Shown: positions 36,903 through 47,103, numbered from the stretch's first letter. The stretch is 64,000 nt of DNA from Pseudoalteromonas lipolytica (GCF_001306915.1 NZ_LJTC01000001.1:263-64262); one strand, 5' to 3'. Numbers and translations are program-made. The notes: generated by a model from the sequence alone, not told the origin.

Positions 36903-37891
36903 TGATTCTGTGCTTTTTCATGGGCGAGCTTAATTGCTTCGCGGATCGCTAATTCAAAACTACCTACATCAGCAGTACCTGTGCCGGCTAAATCGAGAGC
37001 CGTGCCGTGATCTACTGAGGTGCGAATAAATGGCAGGCCAAGAGTGATGTTGACCGAATTGCCGAAACCTTTGTATTTTAGCACAGGTAATCCCTGATCG
37101 TGATACATTGCAAGCACTGCATCTGCTTGCGAAAGATATTTATCTTGGAATAGGGTATCAGCAGGCAATGGGCCAATTAAGTTCATACCTTGGTTATTTA
37201 ATAGCTCAAGAGTTGGCGTTATAGTGTCAATTTCTTCAGTGCCTAAATGACCATCTTCGCCGGCATGTGGGTTTAAGCCACATACGAGAATGCGTGGCTT
37301 TTCAATGCCAAACTTTGTTTGTAAGTCATGATTTAATATTGTGGCTACTTTGCTTAAACGCTCAACGGTGATTGCGCGCGATACATAAGCAAGCGGTATA
37401 TGGGTCGTAACAAGTGCCACACGCAAGCCTTCAGTTGCTAACAACATCACCACATCAGCAGTATTTGATTGCTGTGCAAAATACTCTGTGTGACCGCTGA
37501 ACGAAATCCCCGCTTTGTTGATAATCCCTTTATGAACAGGGCCTGTAACAACAGCAGCAAAAGTACCATCCATATTTTTTTCACTGGCAATGCGCAGTGT
37601 ATCCAACACATATTGACCGTTAGCGTCATTAAGTACGCCCACTTCAACGTCTGTGCCTAAATCTACTTGGTGTAAGTAAACGCTGCCTGCAGGGGCAATG
37701 CTTGGTGCTTGGCTATCATCGAAGTCAATTAAATTGATATCTAAACCAAGCAACTTAGCGCGCTGTTTTAATAACGCGCCATCAGCAATCACCACCAGTT
37801 GGGCATCCCACTGGTGCTGCGCTAACTTGATAAGTAAATCAGGGCCAATACCAGCTGGCTCACCTGGGGTAATTGCAATTCTAATGGTCAT
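36899..37891 (-). CDS. pdxA: 4-hydroxythreonine-4-phosphate dehydrogenase
   Basis: A 330-residue metal- and NAD-dependent enzyme of the DXP-dependent pyridoxal phosphate pathway. The metal-site histidines lie in [20 protein letters not shown] and [15 protein letters not shown]. The N-terminal [13 protein letters not shown] is diagnostic. Start and stop overlap or abut rsmA and surA (4-nt overlap, 5-nt gap), so they are one operon. Confidence 0.97.
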   Translation of the reverse strand: MTIRIAITPGEPAGIGPDLLIKLAQHQWDAQLVVIADGALLKQRAKLLGLDINLIDFDDSQAPSIAPAGSVYLHQVDLGTDVEVGVLNDANGQYVLDTLRIASEKNMDGTFAAVVTGPVHKGIINKAGISFSGHTEYFAQQSNTADVVMLLATEGLRVALVTTHIPLAYVSRAITVERLSKVATILNHDLQTKFGIEKPRILVCGLNPHAGEDGHLGTEEIDTITPTLELLNNQGMNLIGPLPADTLFQDKYLSQADAVLAMYHDQGLPVLKYKGFGNSVNITLGLPFIRTSVDHGTALDLAGTGTADVGSFELAIREAIKLAHEKAQNQ

Positions 37892-37896
37892 AATTT

Positions 37897-39189
37897 TTAT
37901 TCTGTTGGGAAAATATCAACGTGTGCTTGCTCACGCATTTCTTGCTGCCAGTTGAAACTTTCTTCTTTAAATTTACGATTAAACAGTAGTTGGTGAGCGC
38001 GGTTACGTTTAGCTTGCTCTGTTTTATCTGCTACACGCTTATCAAGTAGCTGTACAATGTGCCAACCAAACTGAGTTCTGAATGGCTCACTGATTTCATT
38101 TTTATCTAGAGAAAGCAGGGTATTTTTAAATTCTGGTACATAGGTGCTTGGGTCAGTCCAGTCGTACTCACCACCTTTTAGTGCTGAACCTGGATCTTCA
38201 GAGTACTCTTTAGCTAGTTCTGCAAAGTCAGCTTTACCATCACGAAGATCTTTTGCAAAGCCTTTAAGCATGTCACGCGCTTTTTCTTCGCTTAAAATAA
38301 TTGATGGTTTAACTAAGATATGGCGTGAACGAACTTCTGTTGTTTCAACAACTTGACGACCACGAACATCTTGCACTTTGATGATGTGGAAACCAGCACC
38401 TGAACGAAGCGGACCAACAATGTCATCTTTTTTATGACCTTTTACAGCTTCTGCGAATAGCGATGGCATTTCGTTGATGCTCATCCAACCAAGCTGACCA
38501 CCCTCAAGTGCCTTTGAGCCGCTTGAAGATGAAATAGCAATACGCTTGAACTCTTTGCCTTCTTTTAAAAACTCAATAACTTTCTCAGCTCGCGTTTTAG
38601 CGCTCGCAATTTCATCCGCAGTAGCATCACTAGGAATATCAATCAAGATATGGCCAATGTCATATTCTTCGGCATTTTTACCTTGTGTTTCCATGATTTT
38701 TAACAGGTTATCAATTTCTTGCGTACTGATATAAATACGGCGATCCACGTTCATACGAGTTACTTGTTGCGTGGTGATCTCTTTACGGATTTCTTCGCGA
38801 TATGCAGGGTAGCTGTCTCCAGCCGCTTCAATTGTCCGACGTAAGTCAGCAATACTGCCACCTTGCTCACGCGCCATATTTTCTAAAGTTTGGTCTAATT
38901 GCGAGTCTGAAATCTCAAGACCCATACGCTCAGCAAGTTGCATCATTAGTTCTTGGCTAACTAAACGCTCAATGGCTTGAATTCGCAGTGTATCATCAGA
39001 AGGTAATTCTTGACCTTGCTCTGCAGCCTGAGTCTTTACGCGATTAACAATGGTGTCTACTTCACTTTGTAAGATAACACCTTGGTTAACAACGCCCACC
39101 ACTTTGTCAATTTCAACTGGTTTTGCGAAAACGTTTTGGCATAGGCCAACTGTTAATAATGCTGATGCAAATAATTTTTTTAAATTCAT
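37897..39189 (-). CDS. surA: periplasmic chaperone / peptidyl-prolyl isomerase SurA
   Basis: A 430-residue periplasmic chaperone for outer-membrane proteins. It has a signal peptide (1-22, NVFA|KP), an N-terminal chaperone module (about 25-165), two parvulin domains (about 172-272 and 284-382, each with GGQLGW or GGEYDW-like motifs) and a C-terminal helix. LptD and porins are its typical clients, and lptD is directly upstream in the same operon (36 nt). Confidence 0.96.
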   Translation of the reverse strand: MNLKKLFASALLTVGLCQNVFAKPVEIDKVVGVVNQGVILQSEVDTIVNRVKTQAAEQGQELPSDDTLRIQAIERLVSQELMMQLAERMGLEISDSQLDQTLENMAREQGGSIADLRRTIEAAGDSYPAYREEIRKEITTQQVTRMNVDRRIYISTQEIDNLLKIMETQGKNAEEYDIGHILIDIPSDATADEIASAKTRAEKVIEFLKEGKEFKRIAISSSSGSKALEGGQLGWMSINEMPSLFAEAVKGHKKDDIVGPLRSGAGFHIIKVQDVRGRQVVETTEVRSRHILVKPSIILSEEKARDMLKGFAKDLRDGKADFAELAKEYSEDPGSALKGGEYDWTDPSTYVPEFKNTLLSLDKNEISEPFRTQFGWHIVQLLDKRVADKTEQAKRNRAHQLLFNRKFKEESFNWQQEMREQAHVDIFPTE

Positions 39190-39225
39190 ACTTTTTCTAA
39201 TACTCTTGCTAATAGTACTGCGGTA

Positions 39226-41472
39226 CTAGTTATTAAGAAAATACGGTCTACGATAGCCAAAAATACCTTGTTGTAATAATTTTTGTGCATCATAACGGCT
39301 TTTGCTTCCAAGCCCTTTTAACACAATATTGAAACCAATACTTGTGTCAAAGGTTGCTTGCTCTTGACCAATCGCCTGGTTCAAATCAGTTTCGATTTGA
39401 CGACGGCCTGTGATTTGAAACGCCCAACAGCATGATTCATACTGAAGACCGCTGAAAACCTCAATACTACGACCGCTCTCTAAATCACGGTGGTAGCTGC
39501 CAACAAACTGCCAATCTTCTGATAGCGGAATGCTGGTAAATAGACCAACTTGCTCGATTGTATTGCCTGAGACATCATTTGCATAGCGATGGTTCAATTG
39601 CACGAGCTGTTTATCGTCACCTTTATAATCTAAGGTGATATTTGACTGAATAATTTCTTTACCATCAGTGTCGTACTGGATACCACCTGATAAATACCAA
39701 CGACGGTGCCAATGTAACATGGTTTGCGCTGCAAACAAGGCATTGTAGTTAGTGTCGGAGTCGATACCTTGTGATGTAGGCTTGGCATCATTACTTAAAT
39801 AAAAAATTTGTCCGGCACTGAAGTTAAATACTTCTTCATTTTCACTACTAAATAAGCGTGTTGTTGCACCTAACGTAAATTGGTTTGCAGTTGCTATCCG
39901 GTCGATACTTGAAAAACGGCGATCTCTAAATAAGCCAAAGAAATCGTCTTGTAATTTTGCTGTATCGTAAAGACCAATATTTGATTGGTCTTTATTTGGC
40001 GTATATAAGTACTGAATTTGTGGTTCAAGAGTTTGAATACCATCTTTAAAGAAAAATGCAGTATCACGCTCAAAATTTAATTGGCTGTATAAACGCACTT
40101 TAGGTAGGGTTCGAGTGACATTTTCATCAAACTCGGTACCAGCTAAGTCACCATGTTGGTTGTATTCAGTATGTAATAAGCTGAACTCAGATAAAAATGA
40201 CCATGCGTATTCTTGATAACCAAAACTTGCTTTAGGCTCTATATGAACACGGCTTGCTTCATCAATTACAGCTTCATCATTAGTGAAATAACTGAGCTCA
40301 CCATCAAGGGTTAAATCAATGCCATAAAAATCATATGCATCAGTTTGCGAAAAACTAATTTGTGGCAGCGCCGCATATGATTCACGGTGATCACCAAGTA
40401 CTTCAAAACTTTGCAACTTGATATTGGTTCGCCAAGTGTCACCTAAGTGGGTTAGAGAGCCGGTGCGGTACAACTGAGTATCGGTGCGAGTCGCATAACC
40501 AGAGTTTAAATCGGTTAAGTAGTTATCATCACTGACGTTTGTTATGTCGATATTAGCACGCCAGTTTTCACCTAAATAACTTTGCTGTTGCCAGTGGAAC
40601 AGGTAACGAGAGTCTACATTTGGCTCTTCGTCATCTTTGTCTAGGTACTCAACAGCAACTAAGCCATTATTTTGCTCAGTTAAATAACGAAACTCCCCAA
40701 TCATTTGTAAACCGCGTTTAGACATATAGCGCGGTGTTATAGTCGCGTCGTAATTTGGTGCAATATTCCAGTAATAAGGAGTAATGGTTTCGATACCATA
40801 GCGGCCTGAGCTCGAGAAGTTAGGTGTTAGTAAACCTGACTTACGACGGTCATCTAATGGGAAAGTAAAATAAGGAACATAAAGTACTGGGGTATCAAAC
40901 ACTCTAAGCACAGTATTATGTGTTTCGCCCCAACCTTCTTCTCTTGATAAGTCGATTTCGTCAGCTTCGATGGCCCACACAGGTGTTTCACCCGGACAGG
41001 TAGTAAAGCTTGCGTTCATCAGGTTTAGGCCAGACTCATTAACTGTTAGTTTTTCTGCGCCGCCATGACCAAGTTGATCAGTAAACTTATAGTCTGCGCC
41101 TAGCAAGCTCAATTCAGAATTGTTTAAATCTGCATTGAGTCCAGAGCTATTAATTTGGCTTACTTTATCGCGATAAACGATAGGACCGGTTGCATTAAGT
41201 AACCCACGTTGTTTGTCAATCAGTGCACTTTGTGCGGACAAATTCATCGTTAGGGTGTTAATATCTACATTACCGGTAAATTCTGCGCTTTGGGTACCCA
41301 ATAGTTCAATATCATCGGATTTGATATCGATCGTATTAAGTTCAAGGCCAGGGAGCGGTTGCCAAGCTCTGGTTTGCATTGAAGTGCCACAAAAATTGTG
41401 TGCCAGTTCAGTTTCGGCGAACGATGGTGCGCTAAGTACGCTTAGCATCATTATGCCCCAGGTTTTGCTCAT
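39226..41472 (-). CDS. lptD: LPS-assembly outer-membrane protein LptD
   Basis: A 748-residue outer-membrane translocon that inserts lipopolysaccharide with LptE. It has a signal peptide (1-19, SFA|ET), an N-terminal periplasmic OstA-like beta-jellyroll (about 45-180) and a 26-strand beta-barrel (about 200-748). Cysteines in HNFCGT, TTCPGE and the YESCCWA pair match the four cysteines that form the inter-domain disulfides of E. coli LptD. It is slightly shorter than the E. coli protein (784). It is the first gene of the lptD-surA-pdxA-rsmA-apaGH operon, divergent from amgK. Confidence 0.96.
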   Translation of the reverse strand: MSKTWGIMMLSVLSAPSFAETELAHNFCGTSMQTRAWQPLPGLELNTIDIKSDDIELLGTQSAEFTGNVDINTLTMNLSAQSALIDKQRGLLNATGPIVYRDKVSQINSSGLNADLNNSELSLLGADYKFTDQLGHGGAEKLTVNESGLNLMNASFTTCPGETPVWAIEADEIDLSREEGWGETHNTVLRVFDTPVLYVPYFTFPLDDRRKSGLLTPNFSSSGRYGIETITPYYWNIAPNYDATITPRYMSKRGLQMIGEFRYLTEQNNGLVAVEYLDKDDEEPNVDSRYLFHWQQQSYLGENWRANIDITNVSDDNYLTDLNSGYATRTDTQLYRTGSLTHLGDTWRTNIKLQSFEVLGDHRESYAALPQISFSQTDAYDFYGIDLTLDGELSYFTNDEAVIDEASRVHIEPKASFGYQEYAWSFLSEFSLLHTEYNQHGDLAGTEFDENVTRTLPKVRLYSQLNFERDTAFFFKDGIQTLEPQIQYLYTPNKDQSNIGLYDTAKLQDDFFGLFRDRRFSSIDRIATANQFTLGATTRLFSSENEEVFNFSAGQIFYLSNDAKPTSQGIDSDTNYNALFAAQTMLHWHRRWYLSGGIQYDTDGKEIIQSNITLDYKGDDKQLVQLNHRYANDVSGNTIEQVGLFTSIPLSEDWQFVGSYHRDLESGRSIEVFSGLQYESCCWAFQITGRRQIETDLNQAIGQEQATFDTSIGFNIVLKGLGSKSRYDAQKLLQQGIFGYRRPYFLNN

Positions 41473-41575
41473 TTAATGACCTTAATGCTCTTTGGTTGGA
41501 TATAAGCTAGACATAATAAAGGAAAACAATGGCAAATACAGTAATTGACTTAGTGAAAAATAGATATCTTACTAA

Positions 41576-42577
41576 ATGAATCGTTATAAAAGTTTACAGC
41601 AGTTTTTAAATCCTCACTTTAAAGAGGATGAATATCAATTAGCCGCCATCACTGGGGATGCGAGTTTTCGTCGGTATTTCCGCGTAAATACAAGTGATCA
41701 GAGCTATATTGTCATGGACTCAGATCCAGATAAATTAGATAACACGCCTTATATAGAGCTCAATAAAGTATTTTCTCAGCATGGGTTTAAGTTACCAAAA
41801 ATTCTTCAGGCTGATGAAAAACAAGGCTTCTTCTTGCTGAGTGATTTAGGCAATACTCATTTGGCTGATTTACTGGGCGACGAAGACCGCACTTTACACT
41901 ACAAACATCTAATAAAGTTAAGTGCACAGTGGGCGCAAATCCCGCCTGCCCAATATATGAAAGTATTTGATGGCGAGTTTTTACAGTTTGAGCTAAGTAT
42001 TTTTAGAGATTGGTTAGTCGATAACTTTATCGGTGAGCAACTCTCTGCTGATGAGCAGAAAATGTGGCAACAAGCCTGTGAGTTATTAATTAATAATGCC
42101 CTTGAGCAACCAATTGTTACGGTGCACCGAGACTTCCATAGTCGCAATATTATGCGCACAGGGCAGCAATGGGCAATCATCGATTATCAAGATGCCGTAC
42201 AAGGGCCGGTGTGTTATGACCTTGTTTCATTATTAAGAGATTGCTATTTCAAGCTACCAGAACAAGAGCTCGACTACCTTTTACATTACGCTTATGACGA
42301 ATTTAGCGAGCAGCAGCTATTGCAAGACACTTCGTTTGCGATGTTTAAACGTTGGTTTGACTTAACCGGCGTGCAGCGTCATTTAAAAGCTGCGGGCATA
42401 TTTTGCCGCTTAAAATTACGTGACGGTAAGTCTGGCTATTTGAATAATGTACTGCCAACCCTTACATACATCAGTAATGTCAGTAAAGAATACCCAGAGT
42501 TAACAGCCCTTGGTCAGTGGATAGAGCAGATAATTATGCCACAGACTAAGCAGCGTTTAACGAAAGAGTCCAAATGA
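41576..42577 (+). CDS. amgK: N-acetylmuramate/N-acetylglucosamine kinase AmgK
   Basis: A 333-residue APH-family sugar kinase that phosphorylates the anomeric carbon of MurNAc or GlcNAc in cell-wall recycling. The catalytic loop is VHRDFHSRNIM near residue 187, and the metal motif IDYQDAVQGPVCYDL is near 202. The following murU overlaps by 4 nt. The amgK-murU pair next to lptD matches Pseudomonas, where the pair bypasses de novo UDP-MurNAc synthesis and contributes to intrinsic fosfomycin resistance. Confidence 0.92.
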   Translation: MNRYKSLQQFLNPHFKEDEYQLAAITGDASFRRYFRVNTSDQSYIVMDSDPDKLDNTPYIELNKVFSQHGFKLPKILQADEKQGFFLLSDLGNTHLADLLGDEDRTLHYKHLIKLSAQWAQIPPAQYMKVFDGEFLQFELSIFRDWLVDNFIGEQLSADEQKMWQQACELLINNALEQPIVTVHRDFHSRNIMRTGQQWAIIDYQDAVQGPVCYDLVSLLRDCYFKLPEQELDYLLHYAYDEFSEQQLLQDTSFAMFKRWFDLTGVQRHLKAAGIFCRLKLRDGKSGYLNNVLPTLTYISNVSKEYPELTALGQWIEQIIMPQTKQRLTKESK

Positions 42578-43230
42578 AAGCAATGATCCTAGCTGCGGGG
42601 CGTGGTAAACGCATGATGCCGCTAACCGAAACGCAACCAAAGCCGATGCTAAAGATTAACGGCAAGCCATTATTAGAGCATCATATTAATAACTTACGTC
42701 AAGCCGGGGTTACCGATATTGTTATTAACCTTGCCTGGCAGGGCGACAAAATAACAGAGTATTTCGGTGATGGTTCGCAGTTTGGTGTATCGATCACTTA
42801 CAGCCAAGAGCAGGCTGGGGGGCTTGAAACCGCCGGGGGGATCATTCAAGCATTGCCGTTATTGGGCGAACAATTTATTGTCATCAATGGTGATGTGTTT
42901 ACTGATTACGATGTGACTTCGTTAATGCAGTTGCACCTGCAAGCCGGTGAGGCGCATATTGTCCTTGTTGAAAATCCTGCGCATAATCCTGATGGTGATT
43001 TTGCACTGAGTCATCTAAGTCCTGATAGTCAAAAGTATACTTTTTCCGGTATAAGTCGTTATCATGCTGATTTCTTTAAAGGTCTCAGCACAGGTATTCG
43101 CCCGCTTGGGCCAATCTTGCGCGAAAAGCTCAGTGAGTACCAGGTTTCGACTGAACTTTATTTGGGTCAGTGGGATGACATTGGCACACCAGCCAGACTC
43201 GACGAAATCAATCAGCGTTTCGCTTTGTAA
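42574..43230 (+). CDS. murU: N-acetylmuramate 1-phosphate uridylyltransferase MurU
   Basis: A 218-residue nucleotidyltransferase that makes UDP-MurNAc from MurNAc-1-phosphate. It has the N-terminal pyrophosphorylase motif LAAGRGKRMMPLT (residues 6-18) with QPKPML, and the later FIVINGDVFTDYD metal motif near 105. The start codon overlaps the amgK stop (ATGA). With ampD and the anhydro-muropeptide route elsewhere in this window, the organism has a peptidoglycan recycling pathway feeding UDP-MurNAc. Confidence 0.93.
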   Translation: MKAMILAAGRGKRMMPLTETQPKPMLKINGKPLLEHHINNLRQAGVTDIVINLAWQGDKITEYFGDGSQFGVSITYSQEQAGGLETAGGIIQALPLLGEQFIVINGDVFTDYDVTSLMQLHLQAGEAHIVLVENPAHNPDGDFALSHLSPDSQKYTFSGISRYHADFFKGLSTGIRPLGPILREKLSEYQVSTELYLGQWDDIGTPARLDEINQRFAL

Positions 43231-43253
43231 AAACAACAGAGGTTTGCCAAATT

Positions 43254-44126
43254 ATGTGGGGAAAAGTACTCGGTTTTTGTTTTGGCTTTATGTTTGGCAA
43301 ATTTATAGGAGCCTTACTGGGCCTTTACCTAGGCCATATGTTCGATCGCAGCTTAAAACAAGACTTTGATAAAGCCGGTGGTTTTTCTGGTTTGTTTAAA
43401 GGCGATGATATTAACGAGCGCCAAGCACTTTTCTTTTCTAGCTGTTTTGCGGTGATGGGGCATATCGCCAAATCGAATGGACGCGTTAGTGAAACGCATA
43501 TTCGTGCTGCAAGTTTGTTTATGGACGAAATGGGACTCTCAGGCGATGAGCGCAGAGAAGCACAAGATGCCTTTCGTAGTGGTAAAGAAAGCGATTTTTC
43601 ATTAAAAGAAACCGTTCATGACTTTAAAGAGCGCTTTGCTCGACGCCATGATTTATTGCAACTGTTCCTCGAAATACAAATTCAAATGGCCTTTTCTGAT
43701 GGTCACCTTGCAGAGCAAGAAAAGCAGCTTTTGCAAGAGGTGAGTAAGCAGTTAGGTATTTCACGTACTCAGTTTGCAATTTTATTAAAACGCTACCAAG
43801 CCGAATTTGCATTTCGTCAGCAACAACAGCGTTTTTATGAACAACAACGTCAACAAAGTCAGCAAAATCGCAGCAGTCATAGTGAACAAAGAGGGCACAG
43901 TGTGCCACCGAATAATAGTATGAATCGTGCCCAAGCGTTGGCTCTTTTAGGCTTAAACAATGATGCTTCTGCGAGAGATATTAAAGTTGCTTATCGAAAG
44001 CTCATGGCTCAGCACCATCCCGATAAGCTGGTATCGCAAGGTTTACCAAAACATATGATGGAAGTTGCGGTAAAGAAAAGCCAAGATATTCAAGCGGCTT
44101 ATGAGTATTTAAAAAAGGCGGCGTAA
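43254..44126 (+). CDS. djlA: co-chaperone DjlA
   Basis: A 290-residue membrane-anchored J-domain protein. The N-terminal glycine-rich transmembrane segment (about 6-30, GFMFGKFIGALLGLYLG) is a dimerising helix. Next come a TerB-like domain (about 55-180), a Q-rich linker (about 185-215) and a C-terminal J-domain with QHHPDKL (the HPD motif near residue 259). DjlA stimulates DnaK. Its last 18 bp overlap the convergent DUF3530 gene. It is usually found close to lptD. Confidence 0.95.
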   Translation: MWGKVLGFCFGFMFGKFIGALLGLYLGHMFDRSLKQDFDKAGGFSGLFKGDDINERQALFFSSCFAVMGHIAKSNGRVSETHIRAASLFMDEMGLSGDERREAQDAFRSGKESDFSLKETVHDFKERFARRHDLLQLFLEIQIQMAFSDGHLAEQEKQLLQEVSKQLGISRTQFAILLKRYQAEFAFRQQQQRFYEQQRQQSQQNRSSHSEQRGHSVPPNNSMNRAQALALLGLNNDASARDIKVAYRKLMAQHHPDKLVSQGLPKHMMEVAVKKSQDIQAAYEYLKKAA

Positions 44127-45044
44127 AAATCCGTCGACTTCTTTGAGCAGTCGCTGGTGCTGCTCCGGCTCTGAAGGCACACCAAATAACTCTCTTTGTC
44201 GGTAGTCATATTTTGCGTGTTTTCTTACCCAACGTTTTCTGTCTTTAACACTTTGCAGCGTGTCAGGGTTGCCCTCACTATAGAAAATATCCAGTAGCGG
44301 TGGGCTGATAGTCGAAAGCGTCGCATTGAGATGCTGGTTACGAACACTGTTAGGTAAATAACTACCTAGGCTAATAAAAGCGTTTAGTTCGTTATTTGGA
44401 AAGCTCGCATAATGTTCAATCAAGAGCCCCGCACTGGCACCTTGTGCTACTACAATAATGTTGCCGCCTTCATCCATGGCACTGTTATACAAGGCATTGA
44501 ATCTGGCAATTAGCTTTAATTTATAATCATCAAGTACGGCTTCACTAATATTAGGTTCACCTGTAACAAAATGCGGCGCTTGTTGTGTTTCGGCTGGTGG
44601 AGCAGGAGTTGATTGCTCATCGCCTTGTTGACTACTTTGTGTTGTTGACTCAGCTTCAGAGCTTTCAGGTGACTCGGGCGTTGTCACATCGACAGGGTGC
44701 CAATCAATGTCAGGCATGGTCATGGCAAGGGTTGCATAGCCAATTTCGTTTAACTGCTTGCGCAAAAAGTTAATACCAGCATTATTAGTGGGTAAGTGCT
44801 GCCAATCAGGAATGATTAGCACAATTCCGCGTTGACTGGCTGCCATCGATTGACGGTATAAACTAATGAACTCATCTTCACCGGCAAGCAGAGTGCGTAC
44901 TTCATCGCTTGGTAAAAAGCGCTGAATATCGTTAGTGACCAAGCTTGACCAAGGGGTAGGTTTAATAAAATCGGCAGCATTCACATTGCCCATCAACGCA
45001 AAACAGGCTGCGTAAGCTAAGCGATGTGCGGGTTTTAAATTCAT
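44109..45044 (-). CDS. DUF3530 family protein (alpha/beta hydrolase-like)
   Basis: A 311-residue exported protein: signal peptide (about 1-23, NVNA|AD), then a region resembling an alpha/beta hydrolase (GIVLIIPDWQHLPTN, YATLAMTMPD). An S/T/Q/E-rich low-complexity insert lies at about 120-150. IIVVAQGASAGLLIEHY replaces the usual nucleophile elbow, reading GASAG, with the serine near residue 205. DUF3530 proteins often sit near djlA or lptD in Alteromonadales and Vibrionales. Enzymatic function is unproven. The 3' end overlaps djlA by 18 bp. Confidence 0.82.
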   Translation of the reverse strand: MNLKPAHRLAYAACFALMGNVNAADFIKPTPWSSLVTNDIQRFLPSDEVRTLLAGEDEFISLYRQSMAASQRGIVLIIPDWQHLPTNNAGINFLRKQLNEIGYATLAMTMPDIDWHPVDVTTPESPESSEAESTTQSSQQGDEQSTPAPPAETQQAPHFVTGEPNISEAVLDDYKLKLIARFNALYNSAMDEGGNIIVVAQGASAGLLIEHYASFPNNELNAFISLGSYLPNSVRNQHLNATLSTISPPLLDIFYSEGNPDTLQSVKDRKRWVRKHAKYDYRQRELFGVPSEPEQHQRLLKEVDGFLRRLF

Positions 45045-45124
45045 GCCGATATTACCTGAGTCTTTAATTAAATCAGTGATTAATTAACTATCGGCAGTCT
45101 TTATTAAATATTTAGCGAATTGTC

Positions 45125-45778
45125 TTAAAACTCAGGAGCGGCTTCAAAAATCAGTGTTTCACCGCTTGCAGGGTGAGCTAAGGTAAGCATTTCGGCATGC
45201 AGTTGTAAGCGGGGAGACATGGCGAATGCCTCGGGGTGAGCATACAACTTATCGCCTAAAATAGGGTGACCTAATGACAGCATGTGCACACGTAGTTGGT
45301 GAGAACGCCCAGTAATAGGGGTCAGCTCGACACGAGTTGCATTCTGTTCATGCTCAAGTACTTTAAAATGGGTTAATGACGGTTTGCCATTGTCGTGATC
45401 AACCATTTGCTTTGGGCGGTTCGGCCAATCACAAATAAGTGGTAAATCTACAGAACCAGTTTCTTGCTCAAGCTTACCAAATACACGAGCAATGTAGCGT
45501 TTCGCGGTTTTTCTATCTTGAAACTGAATGCTTAAATTACGATGCGCTTCTTTATGCATAGCTAAACAAATAATGCCAGAGGTCGCCATATCAAGGCGGT
45601 GAACAATTTTTGCCGTTGGGAAAACGCGATTAATGCGAGCAATAAGGCAGTCGGCGTGTTTTGGGTCTTTTCCCGGCACAGTAAGTAAACCACTTGGTTT
45701 ATTCACAATAAGTAAGTCATCGTCTTGATAAACAATACTTAAATAAGGTGTCATTGGGGGATTATAATTGAGTAACAC
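45125..45778 (-). CDS. rluA: dual-specificity 23S rRNA/tRNA pseudouridine synthase RluA
   Basis: A 217-residue pseudouridine synthase that modifies 23S rRNA U746 and tRNA U32. The catalytic aspartate is in VHRLDMATSGI near residue 63; LICDWPNRPKQ and GRSHQLRVHMLSLGHPILGDKLY are RluA signatures. I keep the GTG start at 45778 rather than the ATG at 45754. GAGG lies 6 nt before the GTG, and the extra N-terminal NYNPP is also present in E. coli RluA. Confidence 0.93.
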   Translation of the reverse strand: MLLNYNPPMTPYLSIVYQDDDLLIVNKPSGLLTVPGKDPKHADCLIARINRVFPTAKIVHRLDMATSGIICLAMHKEAHRNLSIQFQDRKTAKRYIARVFGKLEQETGSVDLPLICDWPNRPKQMVDHDNGKPSLTHFKVLEHEQNATRVELTPITGRSHQLRVHMLSLGHPILGDKLYAHPEAFAMSPRLQLHAEMLTLAHPASGETLIFEAAPEF

Positions 45779-45911
45779 AGCCAGCCTCGATGATATGCAA
45801 GGGCGCTATTTTAAAGGAGTATGAGCGCTTACACAATGCCAGAGCTGGTTTTCGAGTAGCAGCTAAGATACAGTAAATTCAGCTATGGAGTTTTAAGAAA
45901 AGGACAAACAA

Positions 45912-46142
45912 ATGTTTCGCTTTGGTTTATTTCGCAGTAAGCCTTGTTCACGATGTGGCTTAGAAGTAAATTATCTTGAGCCAGAGTGTCCGCACTGTAA
46001 AGGCTTATCAGATTTACAGGTCGTGTTTTTGAAAAAGTCCCACAGAGATGATTTACGTAATAAAAATAGCGATTTAATAGCCGTTTTTTGGAAGCTAACC
46101 CTTGTTGCATTTTTTATAACACTACTTCTCTTCATTTTTTAG
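45912..46142 (+). CDS. small zinc-ribbon membrane protein, unknown function
   Basis: A 76-residue protein with an N-terminal zinc-ribbon-like pair of CxxC motifs (CSRC near residue 17, CPHC near 32) separated by 12 residues. A charged middle follows, then one C-terminal hydrophobic helix (about 57-76), so it is probably a C-tail-anchored inner-membrane protein. AAAAGGAC precedes the ATG with good spacing, which supports real translation. I do not recognise a named family. The neighbours rluA (divergent) and tapT are both RNA modification genes, but a link is only a guess. Confidence 0.75.
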   Translation: MFRFGLFRSKPCSRCGLEVNYLEPECPHCKGLSDLQVVFLKKSHRDDLRNKNSDLIAVFWKLTLVAFFITLLLFIF

Positions 46143-46227
46143 AAATAGCTTGCTCTTTGGGCTTGCAGATATCTATTCCCCTTATTTTTAGCTACAATAC
46201 GCGCCGTTTAATTATCTGGTAAATACA

Positions 46228-46917
46228 GTGGCTACTATCTCAAATAATTCCGTGTTAATGCTTCGTGCTCAGCAAATGACTGAGTCTCGTCGTGAATTTA
46301 AAGCGCGAGGAGCAAAGTTAACGCGTTGTGAGCGATGTTTATTAGCCGAACACTATTGTATTTGTGATGGTGTTGAACAGGCAAAGTGTGATGCCGCGGT
46401 TTGTTTACTTATGTACCATAATGAGAGTTTTAAGCCGTCAAATACTGGCCGTTTAATTGCTGAAATCGTGCCAGATAACCATGCCTTTAAATGGGATAGA
46501 ACAAATCCAGATGAAGCCTTATTAAGCTTATTGGCAGATCCTCAGTATCAGCCAATGGTTATTTTTCCTGCTAGCGATGTAGACGACGAAGAGCGGGTGA
46601 TCACCGAAGTAACCCCTGTTGAAGGTAAGCGTCCATTGTTTATCTTTTTAGATGGTACTTGGCGCGAAGCAAAGAAAATGATCCGTAAAAGCCCTTATCT
46701 AGATAATTTTCCTGTGCTTTCAATTACACCTGAAAAGCTTTCGGATTATCGATTGCGTGTTGCCCCGCATGAGCATCAACTAGGTACTGCTGAGGTGGCT
46801 ATTATGGTTCTTGCTCTTGCTGGTGAAGAAGATGCAACTCAAAAGCTTGAGCAACATTTTATTAAGTTTAGAGATGCTTATCTGCTTGGTAAGCGAAATA
46901 AGGGACGCCCGGAGTAA
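46228..46917 (+). CDS. tapT: tRNA-uridine aminocarboxypropyltransferase (DTW domain)
   Basis: A 229-residue DTW-domain enzyme (YfiP in E. coli) that makes acp3U47 in tRNA using S-adenosylmethionine. The N-terminal cysteines CERC and CIC (near residues 35-49) probably bind metal. The DTW motif is FLDGTWREAKKM near 150, and LRVAPHEHQLGTAE is the other conserved block. The start is GTG with only a weak CTGGTA upstream; an ATG at 46258 is possible and would remove 10 residues. The MITE copy 2 lies 3 bp after its stop. Confidence 0.88.
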   Translation: MATISNNSVLMLRAQQMTESRREFKARGAKLTRCERCLLAEHYCICDGVEQAKCDAAVCLLMYHNESFKPSNTGRLIAEIVPDNHAFKWDRTNPDEALLSLLADPQYQPMVIFPASDVDDEERVITEVTPVEGKRPLFIFLDGTWREAKKMIRKSPYLDNFPVLSITPEKLSDYRLRVAPHEHQLGTAEVAIMVLALAGEEDATQKLEQHFIKFRDAYLLGKRNKGRPE

Positions 46918-46920
46918 TAG

Positions 46921-47080
46921 TACCAATCCGCAATAATACTTAATCATTTTGAGGGATTAAACCTGTCGCTACCTGCGTTAAAAATTACTGATTTAGAACA
47001 ACTAAATAACGAAATTTTTGCCTTGTTATCGACGAGGTTTTATTGCCCCAAAATAGACCACTTAATTAAGCGAATTGGTA
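46921..47080. mobile_element. 160-bp MITE-like palindromic element, copy 2
   Basis: Same length and orientation as 311-470, with 7 substitutions and no indels. The terminal inverted repeats TACCAATCCGC/GCGAATTGGTA and the central AAAAATT-type arms are kept. It sits immediately after the tapT stop and 24 bp from the terminator of the CsrB-like RNA, so it lies between two convergent transcripts without breaking either. Confidence 0.82.
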
Positions 47081-47103
47081 TAACTCTTTACTAAATTGTA
47101 GGC

